Below, in pieces: positions 38,089 through 47,733 of a stretch of 64,000 nt of DNA. A program made the position numbers and the translations under genes. Within the stretch, counting starts at the first letter, position 1; each line of letters begins with the position of its first letter. The stretch comes from Teichococcus coralli (lineage in GTDB: Bacteria; Pseudomonadota; Alphaproteobacteria; Acetobacterales; Acetobacteraceae): assembly GCF_009829925.1 (NCBI RefSeq), contig NZ_SNVJ01000007.1:122513-186512 (forward strand), in the 5' to 3' direction. Under the pieces are notes generated by a model. That model was not told the origin of the DNA. It searched no databases and worked only from the letters and a program-made list of their open reading frames with translations.

Positions 38089-39285
38089 ATGCCAGAACAC
38101 AGGACATACGAGCGGACCCACCCCTGGATTACCTTTGAGGTAGACAACAGGAAGCTTCCACCCACGACCTGGATGGCCTTTGGAGAGATCCAGAGCAAAT
38201 GCGAACATATTGCCGGGGCGCCCCTGCGCCCCGAAGTACAGAAGCACCTTCACTCAATCTTTTTGGCCAAGGGTTTGATGGCAACCGCGGCCATCGAGGG
38301 AAACACGCTTAGCGAAGAAGAAGTAGGCAAGCGCATTGCCGGCGATCTGAAGTTACCACCATCAAAGGAATACCTTGGGAAGGAGATTGATAATGTCTTG
38401 GCGGCTGCCAATGGCCTTTGGAATGACGTAGGGAAGCCGCTCACCGTTGATGATCTGAAGCGATACAACGCCCAAATTCTAGATGGTCTTCAGGTAGAAC
38501 CTCCGGCAGTTCCAGGCGAGATACGCGAGCACAGCGTTACCGTCGGGCGCTATCGCGGAGCTCCTGCACAGGATTGTGAGTTTCTCCTTGAGAAAATGTG
38601 CGAATGGCTTAACGAGGAATTTAAGCCACAACCTGGAATGGCTCTTATTTATGGAGTAATGAAGGCAATCTTTGCTCACCTCTACATTGCCTGGATTCAT
38701 CCGTTTGGAGATGGAAATGGGCGAACCGCCAGAATGGTTGAGGTAAGATTACTTCTTGAGGCAGGAGCTCCATCATCCGCAGCACATCTTTTAAGCAATT
38801 ACTACAACCAAACAAGATCAGAATACTATAGACAACTCGATCATGCTAGCAAAAGTGGAGGAGATGTCTCTAAATTTATTACATATGCCTGCGAGGGCTT
38901 GCGTGATCAACTTAGGGATCAAATCTCACTGATTCGCGGAGAGCACTTTGATGTTACTTGGTCCAATTATGTACATGAATCTTTCAAAGACGAGAAGACT
39001 AGCACAAGCCGCAGGCGCAGAATGCTTGCTTTAGCAATATCTAATAATTGGGATGGTGTAGATTTACGGAATGTCCGCGGTCTATCGCCCCAGATTGCGG
39101 AGGAATATGCAGGGAAAAGCACAAAAACAATTCAGAGAGATTTACTTGAATTAATTAATATGAAAATAATTACAATTTCAGATCGAAAATATAAACCGAA
39201 CATAAAAGCTTTATCTTCGTTCCTTCCTGCCGTTCTTCCAGAAGGACAGCCAAAAATTTCCAGACTCGAACTTAATGGTACCTAG
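38089..39285 (+). CDS. Fic-domain protein, class II (self-inhibited), likely horizontally acquired
   Basis: Predicted AMP-transferase of 398 residues. The inhibitory motif (S/T)xxxE(G/N) is TAAIEG at residues 66-71, in the N-terminal helix, so it is a class II Fic. The catalytic motif HPFGDGNGRTAR is complete at 204-215 (His204). The C-terminal third (about 300-395) looks like a winged-helix region (RRRRMLALAISNN, SPQIAEEYAGKSTKTIQRD). Base composition is much more AT-rich than every neighbour, increasing toward the 3' end. No antitoxin gene lies next to it; inhibition is built in. The target protein is unknown. Confidence 0.93.
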   Translation: MPEHRTYERTHPWITFEVDNRKLPPTTWMAFGEIQSKCEHIAGAPLRPEVQKHLHSIFLAKGLMATAAIEGNTLSEEEVGKRIAGDLKLPPSKEYLGKEIDNVLAAANGLWNDVGKPLTVDDLKRYNAQILDGLQVEPPAVPGEIREHSVTVGRYRGAPAQDCEFLLEKMCEWLNEEFKPQPGMALIYGVMKAIFAHLYIAWIHPFGDGNGRTARMVEVRLLLEAGAPSSAAHLLSNYYNQTRSEYYRQLDHASKSGGDVSKFITYACEGLRDQLRDQISLIRGEHFDVTWSNYVHESFKDEKTSTSRRRRMLALAISNNWDGVDLRNVRGLSPQIAEEYAGKSTKTIQRDLLELINMKIITISDRKYKPNIKALSSFLPAVLPEGQPKISRLELNGT

Positions 39286-39507
39286 ATAGACTCTAAAATC
39301 GGCTCTATAATAATGCTTTTCCATTCAGAGGATTATATTGCGGATTCTCGCCTCGCGCGCTCATTTCTTGTACTGAGGCGAACCTCCTAACTTGACTCGC
39401 TTAACTTGGTCGTGAACTGGGGAGGGCGCGGCGGTTCTGACCAGCTCGCGCCCCGCCGGGCCGATGCAGGAGGGTCGCCCCTCCCCACCGGCGGCCGGAA
39501 CCGGCAC

Positions 39508-40755
39508 TCAGACCCATTCGCCCTGGCGCATCAGCGGCGTCGCGCTGCCGTCGAAGCCGATGCCGTCCAGTTCCACCTCGGCCGAGCCGATCATCCAGTC
39601 CACATGGATCAGGCTGGAATTGCCGCCGCGCTCGGCGAACTGCGCGTCGGTCATGCCCTCGGCATCCACGAAGCACTTCTTGTAGGCCTGGCCCAGCGCG
39701 ATATGGCTGGCCGCGTTCTCGTCGAACAGCGTGTTGAAGAACAGCAGCCCGCTCTGCGAGATCGGCGAGGAATGCGGCACCAGCGCCACCTCGCCCAGCC
39801 GCCGCGCGCCCTCGTCGGTCGAGATCATTGTCCGCAGCACTTCCTCGCCCGTGCTGGCATGCGCTTCGACGATCTTCCCCTCCGCGAAGCGCACGCGGAT
39901 GTCGCGGATCAGCGTCCCCCCATGCGCCAGCGGCTTGGTGGCGGCCACCGTGCCCTCGGTCATCGCCGCGTGCGGGGTGGTGAACACCTCCTCGGTCGGG
40001 ATGTTCGGGTTGCCGGTGATGCCGTTGCGCGCCTTGGAGAGGCCGCCCATCCAGGCATGGTTGTCGGCCAGCCCCACGGTCAGGTCGGTGCCCGGCCCCC
40101 GGAAGCGCAGCGCCCGGAAGCGCCGCTCGGTCAGCATCCGGCGCCGCGCCATCAGCGCCGCGTTGTGCTCCGCCCAGGCCGCCTTGGGGTCCGCCCGGTC
40201 CACGCGGGTGCTGGCATAGAGCGCCTCCCACAGCTTCGCCACCGCCTCGGCTTCGGGCAGCCCGGGGAACACCGCGCGCGCCCAGGCCGGGGTGGCGAAG
40301 GGCACCAGCGTCCAGTTGATGGCCGAGGCGGTGATCAGCTCCAGCGCCGGCCGATAGGCCTTGGAGCGGGCGCGGTTGGCCCGCGCCACCTTCTCCGGGT
40401 CCTGCCCGGCCAGCAGGTTGGGGTCCTCCCCCACCACCGCGAGCCGCGCCGCGCCGCCGCGGAAGGCGGCCGCCATGCCCTCGTACATCCAGCCCGGCGC
40501 CACGTCGAAGCTGCCGTCGGCGGCGAAGCGGTAGCGGGCAAGCGCGCATTCGTCGTCGGAGAACAGCGTCGTCACCTGCGAGGCGCCGGCCTTGTAGGCC
40601 TGCTCGGTGATGCGGCGGACCAGCGGCAGCGCCTCGACCGAGGCGGTCATCACCAGTTCCTGGCCCGGATGGAGCCCGCCCAGCCCGACCTGCACGGCGA
40701 TCTCGGCAAGACGGTCGAGGCGCGGGTCTGCGGTGGTGGCGGTCTGCTGGTCCAT
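39508..40755 (-). CDS. M29-family metallo-aminopeptidase
   Basis: Cobalt/zinc aminopeptidase of 415 residues of the AmpS/AMP-T/PepS group. Family motifs: NPNIPTEEVFTTPHAAMTEG with metal-binding Glu and His, GADDxxRRLGEVALVP read here as DEGARRLGEVALVPHSSPIS, FNTLFDENAASHIALGQAY, and NSSLIHVDWMIGS near the C terminus. It releases N-terminal residues from peptides in the cytoplasm. The gene stands alone between the Fic region and the S49 peptidase gene, both reading the same way as the latter. Confidence 0.95.
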   Translation of the reverse strand: MDQQTATTADPRLDRLAEIAVQVGLGGLHPGQELVMTASVEALPLVRRITEQAYKAGASQVTTLFSDDECALARYRFAADGSFDVAPGWMYEGMAAAFRGGAARLAVVGEDPNLLAGQDPEKVARANRARSKAYRPALELITASAINWTLVPFATPAWARAVFPGLPEAEAVAKLWEALYASTRVDRADPKAAWAEHNAALMARRRMLTERRFRALRFRGPGTDLTVGLADNHAWMGGLSKARNGITGNPNIPTEEVFTTPHAAMTEGTVAATKPLAHGGTLIRDIRVRFAEGKIVEAHASTGEEVLRTMISTDEGARRLGEVALVPHSSPISQSGLLFFNTLFDENAASHIALGQAYKKCFVDAEGMTDAQFAERGGNSSLIHVDWMIGSAEVELDGIGFDGSATPLMRQGEWV

Positions 40756-40885
40756 GGAAGGCCTCCTGTGCTCGGCCTGCCAGTCCTACCGTATCGCCGC
40801 GCCGCCCCAAACCGGCTTTCTGATGGCAAGTCCGGGGCGGACTCTGTCACCCGGCGAGGCTTCCCGAGGGAGCCAACCGGGGCAG

Positions 40886-40928
40886 CGCCCCCCCCTGGCG
40901 CCCCTCCCCCTGGCGCCCCCCCCTGGCG
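40886..40928. repeat. Three imperfect tandem 14-15-bp C-rich units at the 3' end of the S49 peptidase gene
   Basis: GCGCCCCCCCCTG, GCGCCCCTCCCCCTG and GCGCCCCCCCCTG lie in a row just beyond the S49 peptidase stop (minus strand). C-run lengths differ between units, consistent with slippage. Confidence 0.75.
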
Positions 40929-40932
40929 CCGC

Positions 40933-41730
40933 TCACAGCCCGAGCCTTCCCCAGGCCGCCCGCTCCTCCACCATGGCGGCGGCGCCGCGCAGCAGGCGGA
41001 GGGGCAGCGGCGGCCGCTTGACCCCGAAGCGCACGATCTGCGCCTTTTCCCCGAAGCGCCGGCGGATCTCGCCGCGGGCATCCCCCAGCCGGTCGATCAG
41101 CCCGAGCGGCAGCGCCTCCCGCCCGGTCCAGAAGCGGCCGTTGAACAGGTCGGCCTGGGGCGCCTTCAGCCGCTCGCCGCGACGCGCCCGCACCCAGGCC
41201 TTGAACTCGCCGTGCAGGGTGCCGAGGAGTTGCTCCAGCCGCTCCCGCTCCCAGGGCTGCACCGGGCGGAAGGGGTCGAGGAAGGACTTCTGTTCCCCCG
41301 CCGTAGCCAGGCGGCGCTCGATGCCGAGCTTGGCCGCCAGCTCCTCCACCCCGAAGCTGGCGGAGATCACGCCGATGGAGCCGACGATGCTGGAGGGGTC
41401 GGCGACGATCTCGTCCGCCGCGCAGGCCAGCCAGTAGCCGCCCGAGGCGGCGGCATCCTCCACGCAGGCGATCACCGGCAGCTTGTGCTTCTCGGCAAGC
41501 TGGCGGATCCGCTGGGCGATCAGGCTTGACTGCACCGGCGAGCCGCCGGGCGAGTTGATGGCCAGCACCACGGCCGCCGCGCGCTTCAGCGCGAAAGCCC
41601 GTTCCAGCACCGGCCCGATGGTTTCGACATTCAGTGGCCCGCCCGGCCCGATGCCGCCGCGGGCGGCGATGAGGCCGGAGAGGCGGAGCACCGCCACGCG
41701 CGGGTGGCGGTTCAGGAAAGGGATCTTCAT
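40933..41730 (-). CDS. S49-family signal peptide peptidase-like serine protease
   Basis: SppA/SohB-type protease of 265 residues. The nucleophile Ser is in DAAASGGYWLA, and the general-base Lys is in GEQKSFLDPFRP, matching the Ser/Lys pair of short SppA enzymes. INSPGGSP and GSIGVISASFG are further family blocks. No clear N-terminal membrane helix is visible (KIPFLNRHPRVAVLRLSGLI), so localisation is uncertain; many alphaproteobacterial homologues are similar. ATG 41730 gives the typical start. It is divergent from the formaldehyde dehydrogenase gene across 85 bp. Confidence 0.92.
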   Translation of the reverse strand: MKIPFLNRHPRVAVLRLSGLIAARGGIGPGGPLNVETIGPVLERAFALKRAAAVVLAINSPGGSPVQSSLIAQRIRQLAEKHKLPVIACVEDAAASGGYWLACAADEIVADPSSIVGSIGVISASFGVEELAAKLGIERRLATAGEQKSFLDPFRPVQPWERERLEQLLGTLHGEFKAWVRARRGERLKAPQADLFNGRFWTGREALPLGLIDRLGDARGEIRRRFGEKAQIVRFGVKRPPLPLRLLRGAAAMVEERAAWGRLGL

Positions 41731-41815
41731 GCAGAGGAAGATGACCACCTTTCGCCGCCGGGCAAGAAGTGCGACCTGTGCGGGGCGTCACAGCCGACCC
41801 GAGGAGAATGCCCCG

Positions 41816-42925
<1,110 letters not shown>

Positions 42926-43006
42926 GGCGGCCCGCCGCGCCGGAACCTTGTCCTGCCCCGCCGCGTTCGGGGGAGGACAGGTTCACCGCAAGGAGCTGAC
43001 CGCCGC

Positions 43007-43459
43007 ATGACGCCCCGCCTCGCCGCTTCCGCCCTGGCCCTCGCGCTGCTGGCCGCCATCCCGGCCCTGGCCCGCGCCCCCTCCGCGGATGAGCGCACCC
43101 GCGTCGAATCCGCGCTGCGGGCGCAGGGCTTCGTCGGCTGGGGCAAGATCGGGATGGATGACGGGCTGTGGGAAGTGGAGGATGCCAGCCGCGGCAACAA
43201 CGACGCGCGCGACATCCGCCTCACCCCGGACGACCTCACCGTCATCGCCACCGGGGAAGGTGACCGCAGCGCCACCGAGCAGGAACGGGCGGCGATCGGA
43301 CAGGCGCTGCGCGGGCAGGGCTTCACCGGCTTCCAGTCCGTCAGCCTGGAAGAGGGCGTCTGGGAGGTGGACGATGCCCGCGCCGCCGACGGCACGCTCT
43401 ACGACCTGACGCTGGAGCGCCACAGCTTCCGCATCCTCCACCGCGACAAGGACAATTGA
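43007..43459 (+). CDS. Exported protein with two PepSY-like repeats
   Basis: Periplasmic protein of 150 residues. A signal peptide (LAASALALALLAAIPALARA) is followed by two homologous modules: VESALRAQGFVGWGKIGMDD then GLWEVEDA, and IGQALRGQGFTGFQSVSLEE then GVWEVDDA, each ending in a basic or acidic strand (DIRLTPDDLTVI, YDLTLERHSFRIL). This is the PepSY/YpeB-type fold found in protease inhibitors and tolerance proteins. Function unknown. A CoA-binding gene starts 15 bp downstream on the same strand. Confidence 0.8.
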   Translation: MTPRLAASALALALLAAIPALARAPSADERTRVESALRAQGFVGWGKIGMDDGLWEVEDASRGNNDARDIRLTPDDLTVIATGEGDRSATEQERAAIGQALRGQGFTGFQSVSLEEGVWEVDDARAADGTLYDLTLERHSFRILHRDKDN

Positions 43460-43473
43460 GGACCGCTTCCGAC

Positions 43474-43905
43474 ATGACGATCGACGGCCTGAGCGAAGAC
43501 ACCATCCGCGACATCCTGCTGAACACCCGGCGCATCGCCGTGGTCGGCGCCTCGGCCAACCCGGCGCGCCCCTCGAACGGCGTCACCAGCTTCCTGGTGG
43601 GGCGCGGCTTCGACGTGACGCCGGTGAACCCTGGCCTGGCCGGGCAGCGGCTGCACGGCTCGGCGGTCGTCGCCAGCCTGGAGGAGGCTGGGCCGCTGGA
43701 GATGGTGGACATCTTCCGCCGCAGCGAGGAGGCCGGGAAAGTGGTGGACGAGGCCATCCGCCTTGGCGCCAAATCGGTCTGGATGCAGCTCGGCGTGATC
43801 GACACCGAGGCCGCCGGGCGCGCCCGCGCCGCCGGGCTGGTGGCGGTGATGGACCGCTGCCCGGTGATCGAGTGGAGCCGGCTCGGCCTCTCGCGCGGTG
43901 CCTGA
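43474..43905 (+). CDS. CoA-binding domain protein (YccU-like)
   Basis: Small Rossmann-fold protein of 143 residues matching the CoA_binding_2 family. The nucleotide loop reads RIAVVGASANPARPSNGVTS, followed by GFDVTPVNPGLAGQRLHG and the EMVDIFRRSEEAGKVVDEAI block, and finally SVWMQLGVID. The Met at 43474 is preferred over the TTG at 43456. Standalone members bind CoA in vitro, but their cellular role is unclear. Probably cotranscribed with the PepSY-like gene. Confidence 0.88.
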   Translation: MTIDGLSEDTIRDILLNTRRIAVVGASANPARPSNGVTSFLVGRGFDVTPVNPGLAGQRLHGSAVVASLEEAGPLEMVDIFRRSEEAGKVVDEAIRLGAKSVWMQLGVIDTEAAGRARAAGLVAVMDRCPVIEWSRLGLSRGA

Positions 43906-44035
43906 CCGGAAGATGGACGTTCTGTAATTTTTTCCTTGAAAGCGCCGCGCCGCCGGTCCAAGTGCTGATCCGCGCCCGGCCCGGGCGCGGACGGACGACA
44001 CCCTGTTCGAGAAAGGCCCCTCCCGGGGATCGGAC

Positions 44036-44788
44036 ATGACCGAAGAAGAACGCCGCATCATCACCGCCTTCGTGGAGCGCATGGCGGGGGTTTCCGCCCC
44101 GCAGCCATCGGCCTCTCCCTGGGGCGGCGGCAGCGTGCCGGCCACCCAGTCCCGCCCGCCCTTGCCGCCGGTCGACCGGGAGGCCGACCAGCTCATCGCC
44201 GAGCTGTTCGCGCGCTACCCCGAGGCACGCTATCGCCTCACGCAGACGGCCTTCGTGCAGGAGCACGCCCTGGTGCAGGCACAGAACCGCATCCAGGAGC
44301 TGGAATGGCAGCTTGAGAACACCCAGCGCCAGGCGCAGGCGGCGCAGCAGCAGAGCCGTGGCGGCCTGTTCGGCGGCATGTTCGGCGGAGGCGGCGGCAA
44401 CCGCCCGGTGCCGATGTCGCCGCGCCCGCAGCCGGTGATGCCGCCCAACGGCATGAACCCCGGCATGATGCAGGGCGGGCGCGGCTCCGGCTTCCTGGGC
44501 TCGGCCCTCACCACGGCGGCCGGCGTGGCCGGCGGCATGGTGCTCGGCAACATGCTGATGAACATGTTCGAGGGCGGCGCTGCCGAGGCGGCGACCGCCG
44601 CGGCGGGCGACATGGCCGGTGGCTTTGGCCAGGAGGCCGTTGCGGCCTCCAGCCCCTGGACCGATCCCGGCACGCAGCAGGATGCCGTGCCCGACCAGGG
44701 CGGCTTCGGCAACGACGCCTACCCCGATGATTCCGGCTTCCAGGACGATCCGGGCCTCGACGATCCCGGCTTCGACGAAGAGATCTGA
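44036..44788 (+). CDS. DUF2076 family protein
   Basis: Protein of 250 residues. The N-terminal segment MTEEERRIITAFVERMAG and the LTQTAFVQEHALVQAQNRIQ helix are the DUF2076 hallmarks. A coiled-coil-like Gln-rich stretch (ELEWQLENTQRQAQAAQQQS) follows, then a Gly/Pro/Met-rich linker, a hydrophobic helix (SALTTAAGVAGGMVLGNMLM) and an acidic tail with repeated DDPG/DDSG units. Members are described as periplasmic sensor-like proteins, but no signal peptide is visible here. Function unknown. Its start is preceded by a run of GC-rich DNA with no clear promoter. Confidence 0.85.
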   Translation: MTEEERRIITAFVERMAGVSAPQPSASPWGGGSVPATQSRPPLPPVDREADQLIAELFARYPEARYRLTQTAFVQEHALVQAQNRIQELEWQLENTQRQAQAAQQQSRGGLFGGMFGGGGGNRPVPMSPRPQPVMPPNGMNPGMMQGGRGSGFLGSALTTAAGVAGGMVLGNMLMNMFEGGAAEAATAAAGDMAGGFGQEAVAASSPWTDPGTQQDAVPDQGGFGNDAYPDDSGFQDDPGLDDPGFDEEI

Positions 44789-44931
44789 GGCTGGCGCGGC
44801 CTGTTCCGCAGGAGGCGGCGCCGCCTTGCCGGGCGGCGCCTGCCGGGGCTGCCCGGCCCTCCGCGCGCGGCGTTTGACAGCCCTGCCCCGGCGGCGCAGC
44901 GTTTCTCTCCGCTTCGCAGGAGGAACGCCCC

Positions 44932-46161
44932 ATGCCGCCAGCCGATCTGGAAGACGCGCCGCCGCACAACCGCGACTGGCGCATCATTGGGCTGATCGGC
45001 ACCGGCCACTTCCTCTCTCACTTCTACATGCTGTGCCTGGCGCCGCTCTTTCCGCTCTGGCGCGAGGAGTTCGGTGTCTCCTACGCGGCGCTCGGCCTTT
45101 CCGTGGCCCTCATGAGCGCGGTGACGGCGCTGCTGCAGACGCCGGTCGGCTTCCTGGTGGACCGGCACGGCGCCCGCCCCTATCTGGTCGGCGGCACGCT
45201 GCTGATGGCGCTCTCCATCTCGGCCATGGCCCTGGCGCCGAACTACTGGGTGATCCTCGGCCTCTCGATCCTCTCCGGCATCGGCAACAGCGTGATCCAC
45301 CCGGCCGACTACGCCATCCTCGCCGGCAGCATCAACAAGTCGCGCATGGGCCGCGCCTTCGCCATGCACACCATGACGGGAAACCTGGGCTTCGCCCTGG
45401 CGCCGCCCGTGATCGCCGTGCTGGCGGTGAGCATCGGCTGGCGTGAGTCGCTGCTGCTGCTCGGCCTGCTCGGCGTGCCCGTGGTCGGCGCCATCCTGCT
45501 GCAGAGCCGCATCCTGGCTGACCAGGCCAAGCCCAGGGCAAAGGAAGGCGGCCTTGGCGCCGAGGTGCTGTTCTCCCGCACCATGCTGCTGTTCTTCGCC
45601 TTCTTCCTGCTTTCCGCCATGGCCGGCTCGGGCATCCAGGCCTTTTTGATCACTGTGCTCGACCAGATGTGGGGCATCCCCGTCGCGGTCGGCTCGATGG
45701 CGCTGACCGGCTACATGGCCGGCAACACCACCGGCGTGCTGTTCGGCGGCTGGTTCGCCGACCGCTCGACGCGCCATGCCAGCTTCGTCATCGGCCTGAC
45801 GCTGGTCTCCATCACGCTGCTGCTGATGCTCGGCAGCTTCCCCGTATCGGGCTATGCCGCCGTGGCGCTGGCGCTCGGCGCCGGCTTCGCGCTCGGCGCC
45901 AGCCGCACCCCGCGCGACGTGATGGTGAAGGACGCCGCCCCGTCCGGGCAGATCGGCAAGGTCTTCGGCTTCATCTCCTCCGGCCTGCCGCTGGGCGGCG
46001 CGCTCACGCCGGTGCCCTTCGGCCTGCTGCTCGATGCCGGCCACCCGCATCTCGTGCTGCCGCTGGTGGCCGGGCTGCTGGCCCTCTCGCTGCTCTGCAT
46101 GGGCAGCGCGCGCGGCGCGGCGCGGGCGGAGAAGCCGGTGCGCCCGCTGCCCGCCGAATAG
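44932..46161 (+). CDS. MFS transporter (FsR/fosmidomycin-resistance type)
   Basis: Major facilitator of 409 residues with 12 hydrophobic helices in two halves. The MFS loop between helices 2 and 3 reads GFLVDRHGARPYLVGG, and the equivalent in the second half is GGWFADRSTRHASFVIG. The early HFLSHFYMLCLAPLFP motif is typical of the fosmidomycin-resistance subgroup. GGAGGA is positioned 5 nt before the ATG. Substrate unknown, export assumed. The TRIC-type gene starts 2 bp after its stop, suggesting one transcript. Confidence 0.92.
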   Translation: MPPADLEDAPPHNRDWRIIGLIGTGHFLSHFYMLCLAPLFPLWREEFGVSYAALGLSVALMSAVTALLQTPVGFLVDRHGARPYLVGGTLLMALSISAMALAPNYWVILGLSILSGIGNSVIHPADYAILAGSINKSRMGRAFAMHTMTGNLGFALAPPVIAVLAVSIGWRESLLLLGLLGVPVVGAILLQSRILADQAKPRAKEGGLGAEVLFSRTMLLFFAFFLLSAMAGSGIQAFLITVLDQMWGIPVAVGSMALTGYMAGNTTGVLFGGWFADRSTRHASFVIGLTLVSITLLLMLGSFPVSGYAAVALALGAGFALGASRTPRDVMVKDAAPSGQIGKVFGFISSGLPLGGALTPVPFGLLLDAGHPHLVLPLVAGLLALSLLCMGSARGAARAEKPVRPLPAE

Positions 46162-46162
46162 C

Positions 46163-46816
46163 TTGCCCGCCTCGCTTTCCCTTTCGCTGTTGCTGGAGGG
46201 GCTGAACTGGATCGGTTCAGCCGCTTTCGCCGCCTCCGGCGCCCTCACCGCCTCGCGCAAGCAGCTCGACCCCGTGGGCTTCGTGCTGATCGCCGCCACC
46301 ACGGCCTTCGGTGGCGGCACGGTGCGGGATGTGCTGCTGGGCCGGCCCGTGCTCTGGCTCAGCACGCCCGGCCTGGCGCTGATGGTGGCGGCGGTGGCGC
46401 TGATCCTGTTCTTCGCCGCGCACCGGCTGGAGCGGCGCTTCGTGCCGCTGCTCTGGGCCGACGCGGTCGGCATGGCACTCTTCGCCGTGCTGGGCGCCGA
46501 GGCGGCGCTGGATGATGGCGCCAGCCCCTGGGCCGCCATCCTGCTCGGCATGATCACCGCCACCTTTGGCGGCGCCCTGCGGGACATCATCTGCGGCGAG
46601 TTGCCGCTGATCCTGCGCAAGGAGATCTACGCCACGGCGGCGGCGCTGGGCGCCGCGGGCTTTGTCGCCCTCTCCCTTCTGGGGGCGGAGCGCAGCCTTG
46701 CCGTCTGCGCCGGCATGGCGGGCGCCTTCCTGGTGCGGGCGGCGGCGCTGCTGCGCGGCTGGTCGCTGCCGACCTACAAGGCGCGCCCGGGGCGGGACTA
46801 CCCGGACGAGCGGTGA
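46163..46816 (+). CDS. TRIC-type / UPF0126 trimeric cation channel homologue
   Basis: Membrane protein of 217 residues with about seven helices and the duplicated UPF0126 signatures: GSAAFAASGALTASRKQLDP then GGGTVRDVLLG, repeated as ADAVGMALFAVLGAEAAL then FGGALRDIICGELP. Prokaryotic TRIC homologues form trimeric K+ channels. No ATG lies near the beginning; TTG 46163, directly after the MFS stop, fits the family start best. A frame continues upstream inside the MFS gene but is not homologous. Confidence 0.88.
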   Translation: MPASLSLSLLLEGLNWIGSAAFAASGALTASRKQLDPVGFVLIAATTAFGGGTVRDVLLGRPVLWLSTPGLALMVAAVALILFFAAHRLERRFVPLLWADAVGMALFAVLGAEAALDDGASPWAAILLGMITATFGGALRDIICGELPLILRKEIYATAAALGAAGFVALSLLGAERSLAVCAGMAGAFLVRAAALLRGWSLPTYKARPGRDYPDER

Positions 46817-47202
46817 AGGAGGCAGAAGCCGATGGAAGCCACCATCCGCTCCATGGCGGCGCGCGACCTCGGCGCGGCGGACCGCGCGCCACACCCGCCT
46901 TGCCGCTGGTCGCCGTGCAACTCGGCCATCTCGGCCGCGTGGTCCGCGAAGGCACCCATGTCTCCGCGGCCTGGCGCCGTTTCGTCCAGGAGGCCGGCGC
47001 TCAATCCATTCTGCGCGCCAGCCCGACCCACCGGAGTGCCCGGCCCCAACGATCGCGCCGCCACCGCCAACGGCGCCGCGTGGAAAGCCTTGGGCGTGGC
47101 TGAAGGAATGGCGGGCCGTCGCCCCCCCCGGCAACCGAACCGCCGACTGCTTCCGCGGCCGCTTTCGTTGCGCCGCCACCCCCAGCCGGTTCGGGACGGC
47201 TC
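46817..47202. other. Gene-poor stretch, possible eroded gene start
   Basis: 386 bp. An ATG at 46832 with AAGGAGG upstream begins MEATIRSMAARDLGAADRA, which looks like the first residues of a GNAT acetyltransferase, but the frame then loses any protein-like character. I read it as a possible decayed gene, with low certainty. Nothing else is supportable. Confidence 0.35.
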
Positions 47203-47733
47203 TCAGATCCATCCGCCTGCTGGCGGAGCTGGCGCAGGCTGGCTCGCCTGGGGGGACGCTTCAGCGCGCCCAAGGATCTTGTCGAGCTCGCCGCGGTCAA
47301 GCCAGGCGCCCCGGCATTTCGGGCAATAATCCATTTTGATGCCCTGCCGCTCGCTTTTGGCGAGGGCTGCGCCACAACATGGGCAGCTGAAGGGGTGCGC
47401 TTCGCTCTCCGCTCCCTCCTGCACAGAAGCGGATCGGCTGTCGATCTGCGCCAATTCTCCTGCCCTCCCTTTCAAGGAAGCGAGAAGCGCGCGCGCCGCG
47501 TCGTACTCGGGGCCAGAACCATCACGGCTCAGGAATTCCTCGACTTCAACGTCCGTGACATGGCCGCCGGATGCGGGATTGGCTTGATGCCGCACGGAAA
47601 TCCGCCCCGCTATGGGATCGCGGATGAGCTGCCAGCTGTCGCCGTTCTGACTGCGATAGATATCCACTGGCGAGAGGGTCACGACCTGGTTCCTTGGTTG
47701 AATAGCGGCACGGGCTTCGCCGAGATTCAGCAC
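47203..47733 (-). CDS. zf-TFIIB domain protein with an unassigned N-terminal domain
   Basis: Protein of 176 residues, start GTG 47733. The C-terminal part is a zf-TFIIB zinc ribbon: CPCCGAALAKSERQGIKMDY then CPKCRGAWLDRGELDKIL (about 121-158), a domain common in small bacterial proteins of unknown role. The N-terminal 100 residues contain SWQLIRDPIAGRISVRHQAN and VTDVEVEEFLSRDGSGPEYD, which I recall as a separate small alphaproteobacterial domain (possibly related to DUF-type stress proteins). The two together form a fusion. It is the only well-formed gene between 46.8 and 48.5 kb. A Pro/Ala-rich tail ends the protein. Confidence 0.8.
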   Translation of the reverse strand: MLNLGEARAAIQPRNQVVTLSPVDIYRSQNGDSWQLIRDPIAGRISVRHQANPASGGHVTDVEVEEFLSRDGSGPEYDAARALLASLKGRAGELAQIDSRSASVQEGAESEAHPFSCPCCGAALAKSERQGIKMDYCPKCRGAWLDRGELDKILGRAEASPQASQPAPAPPAGGWI

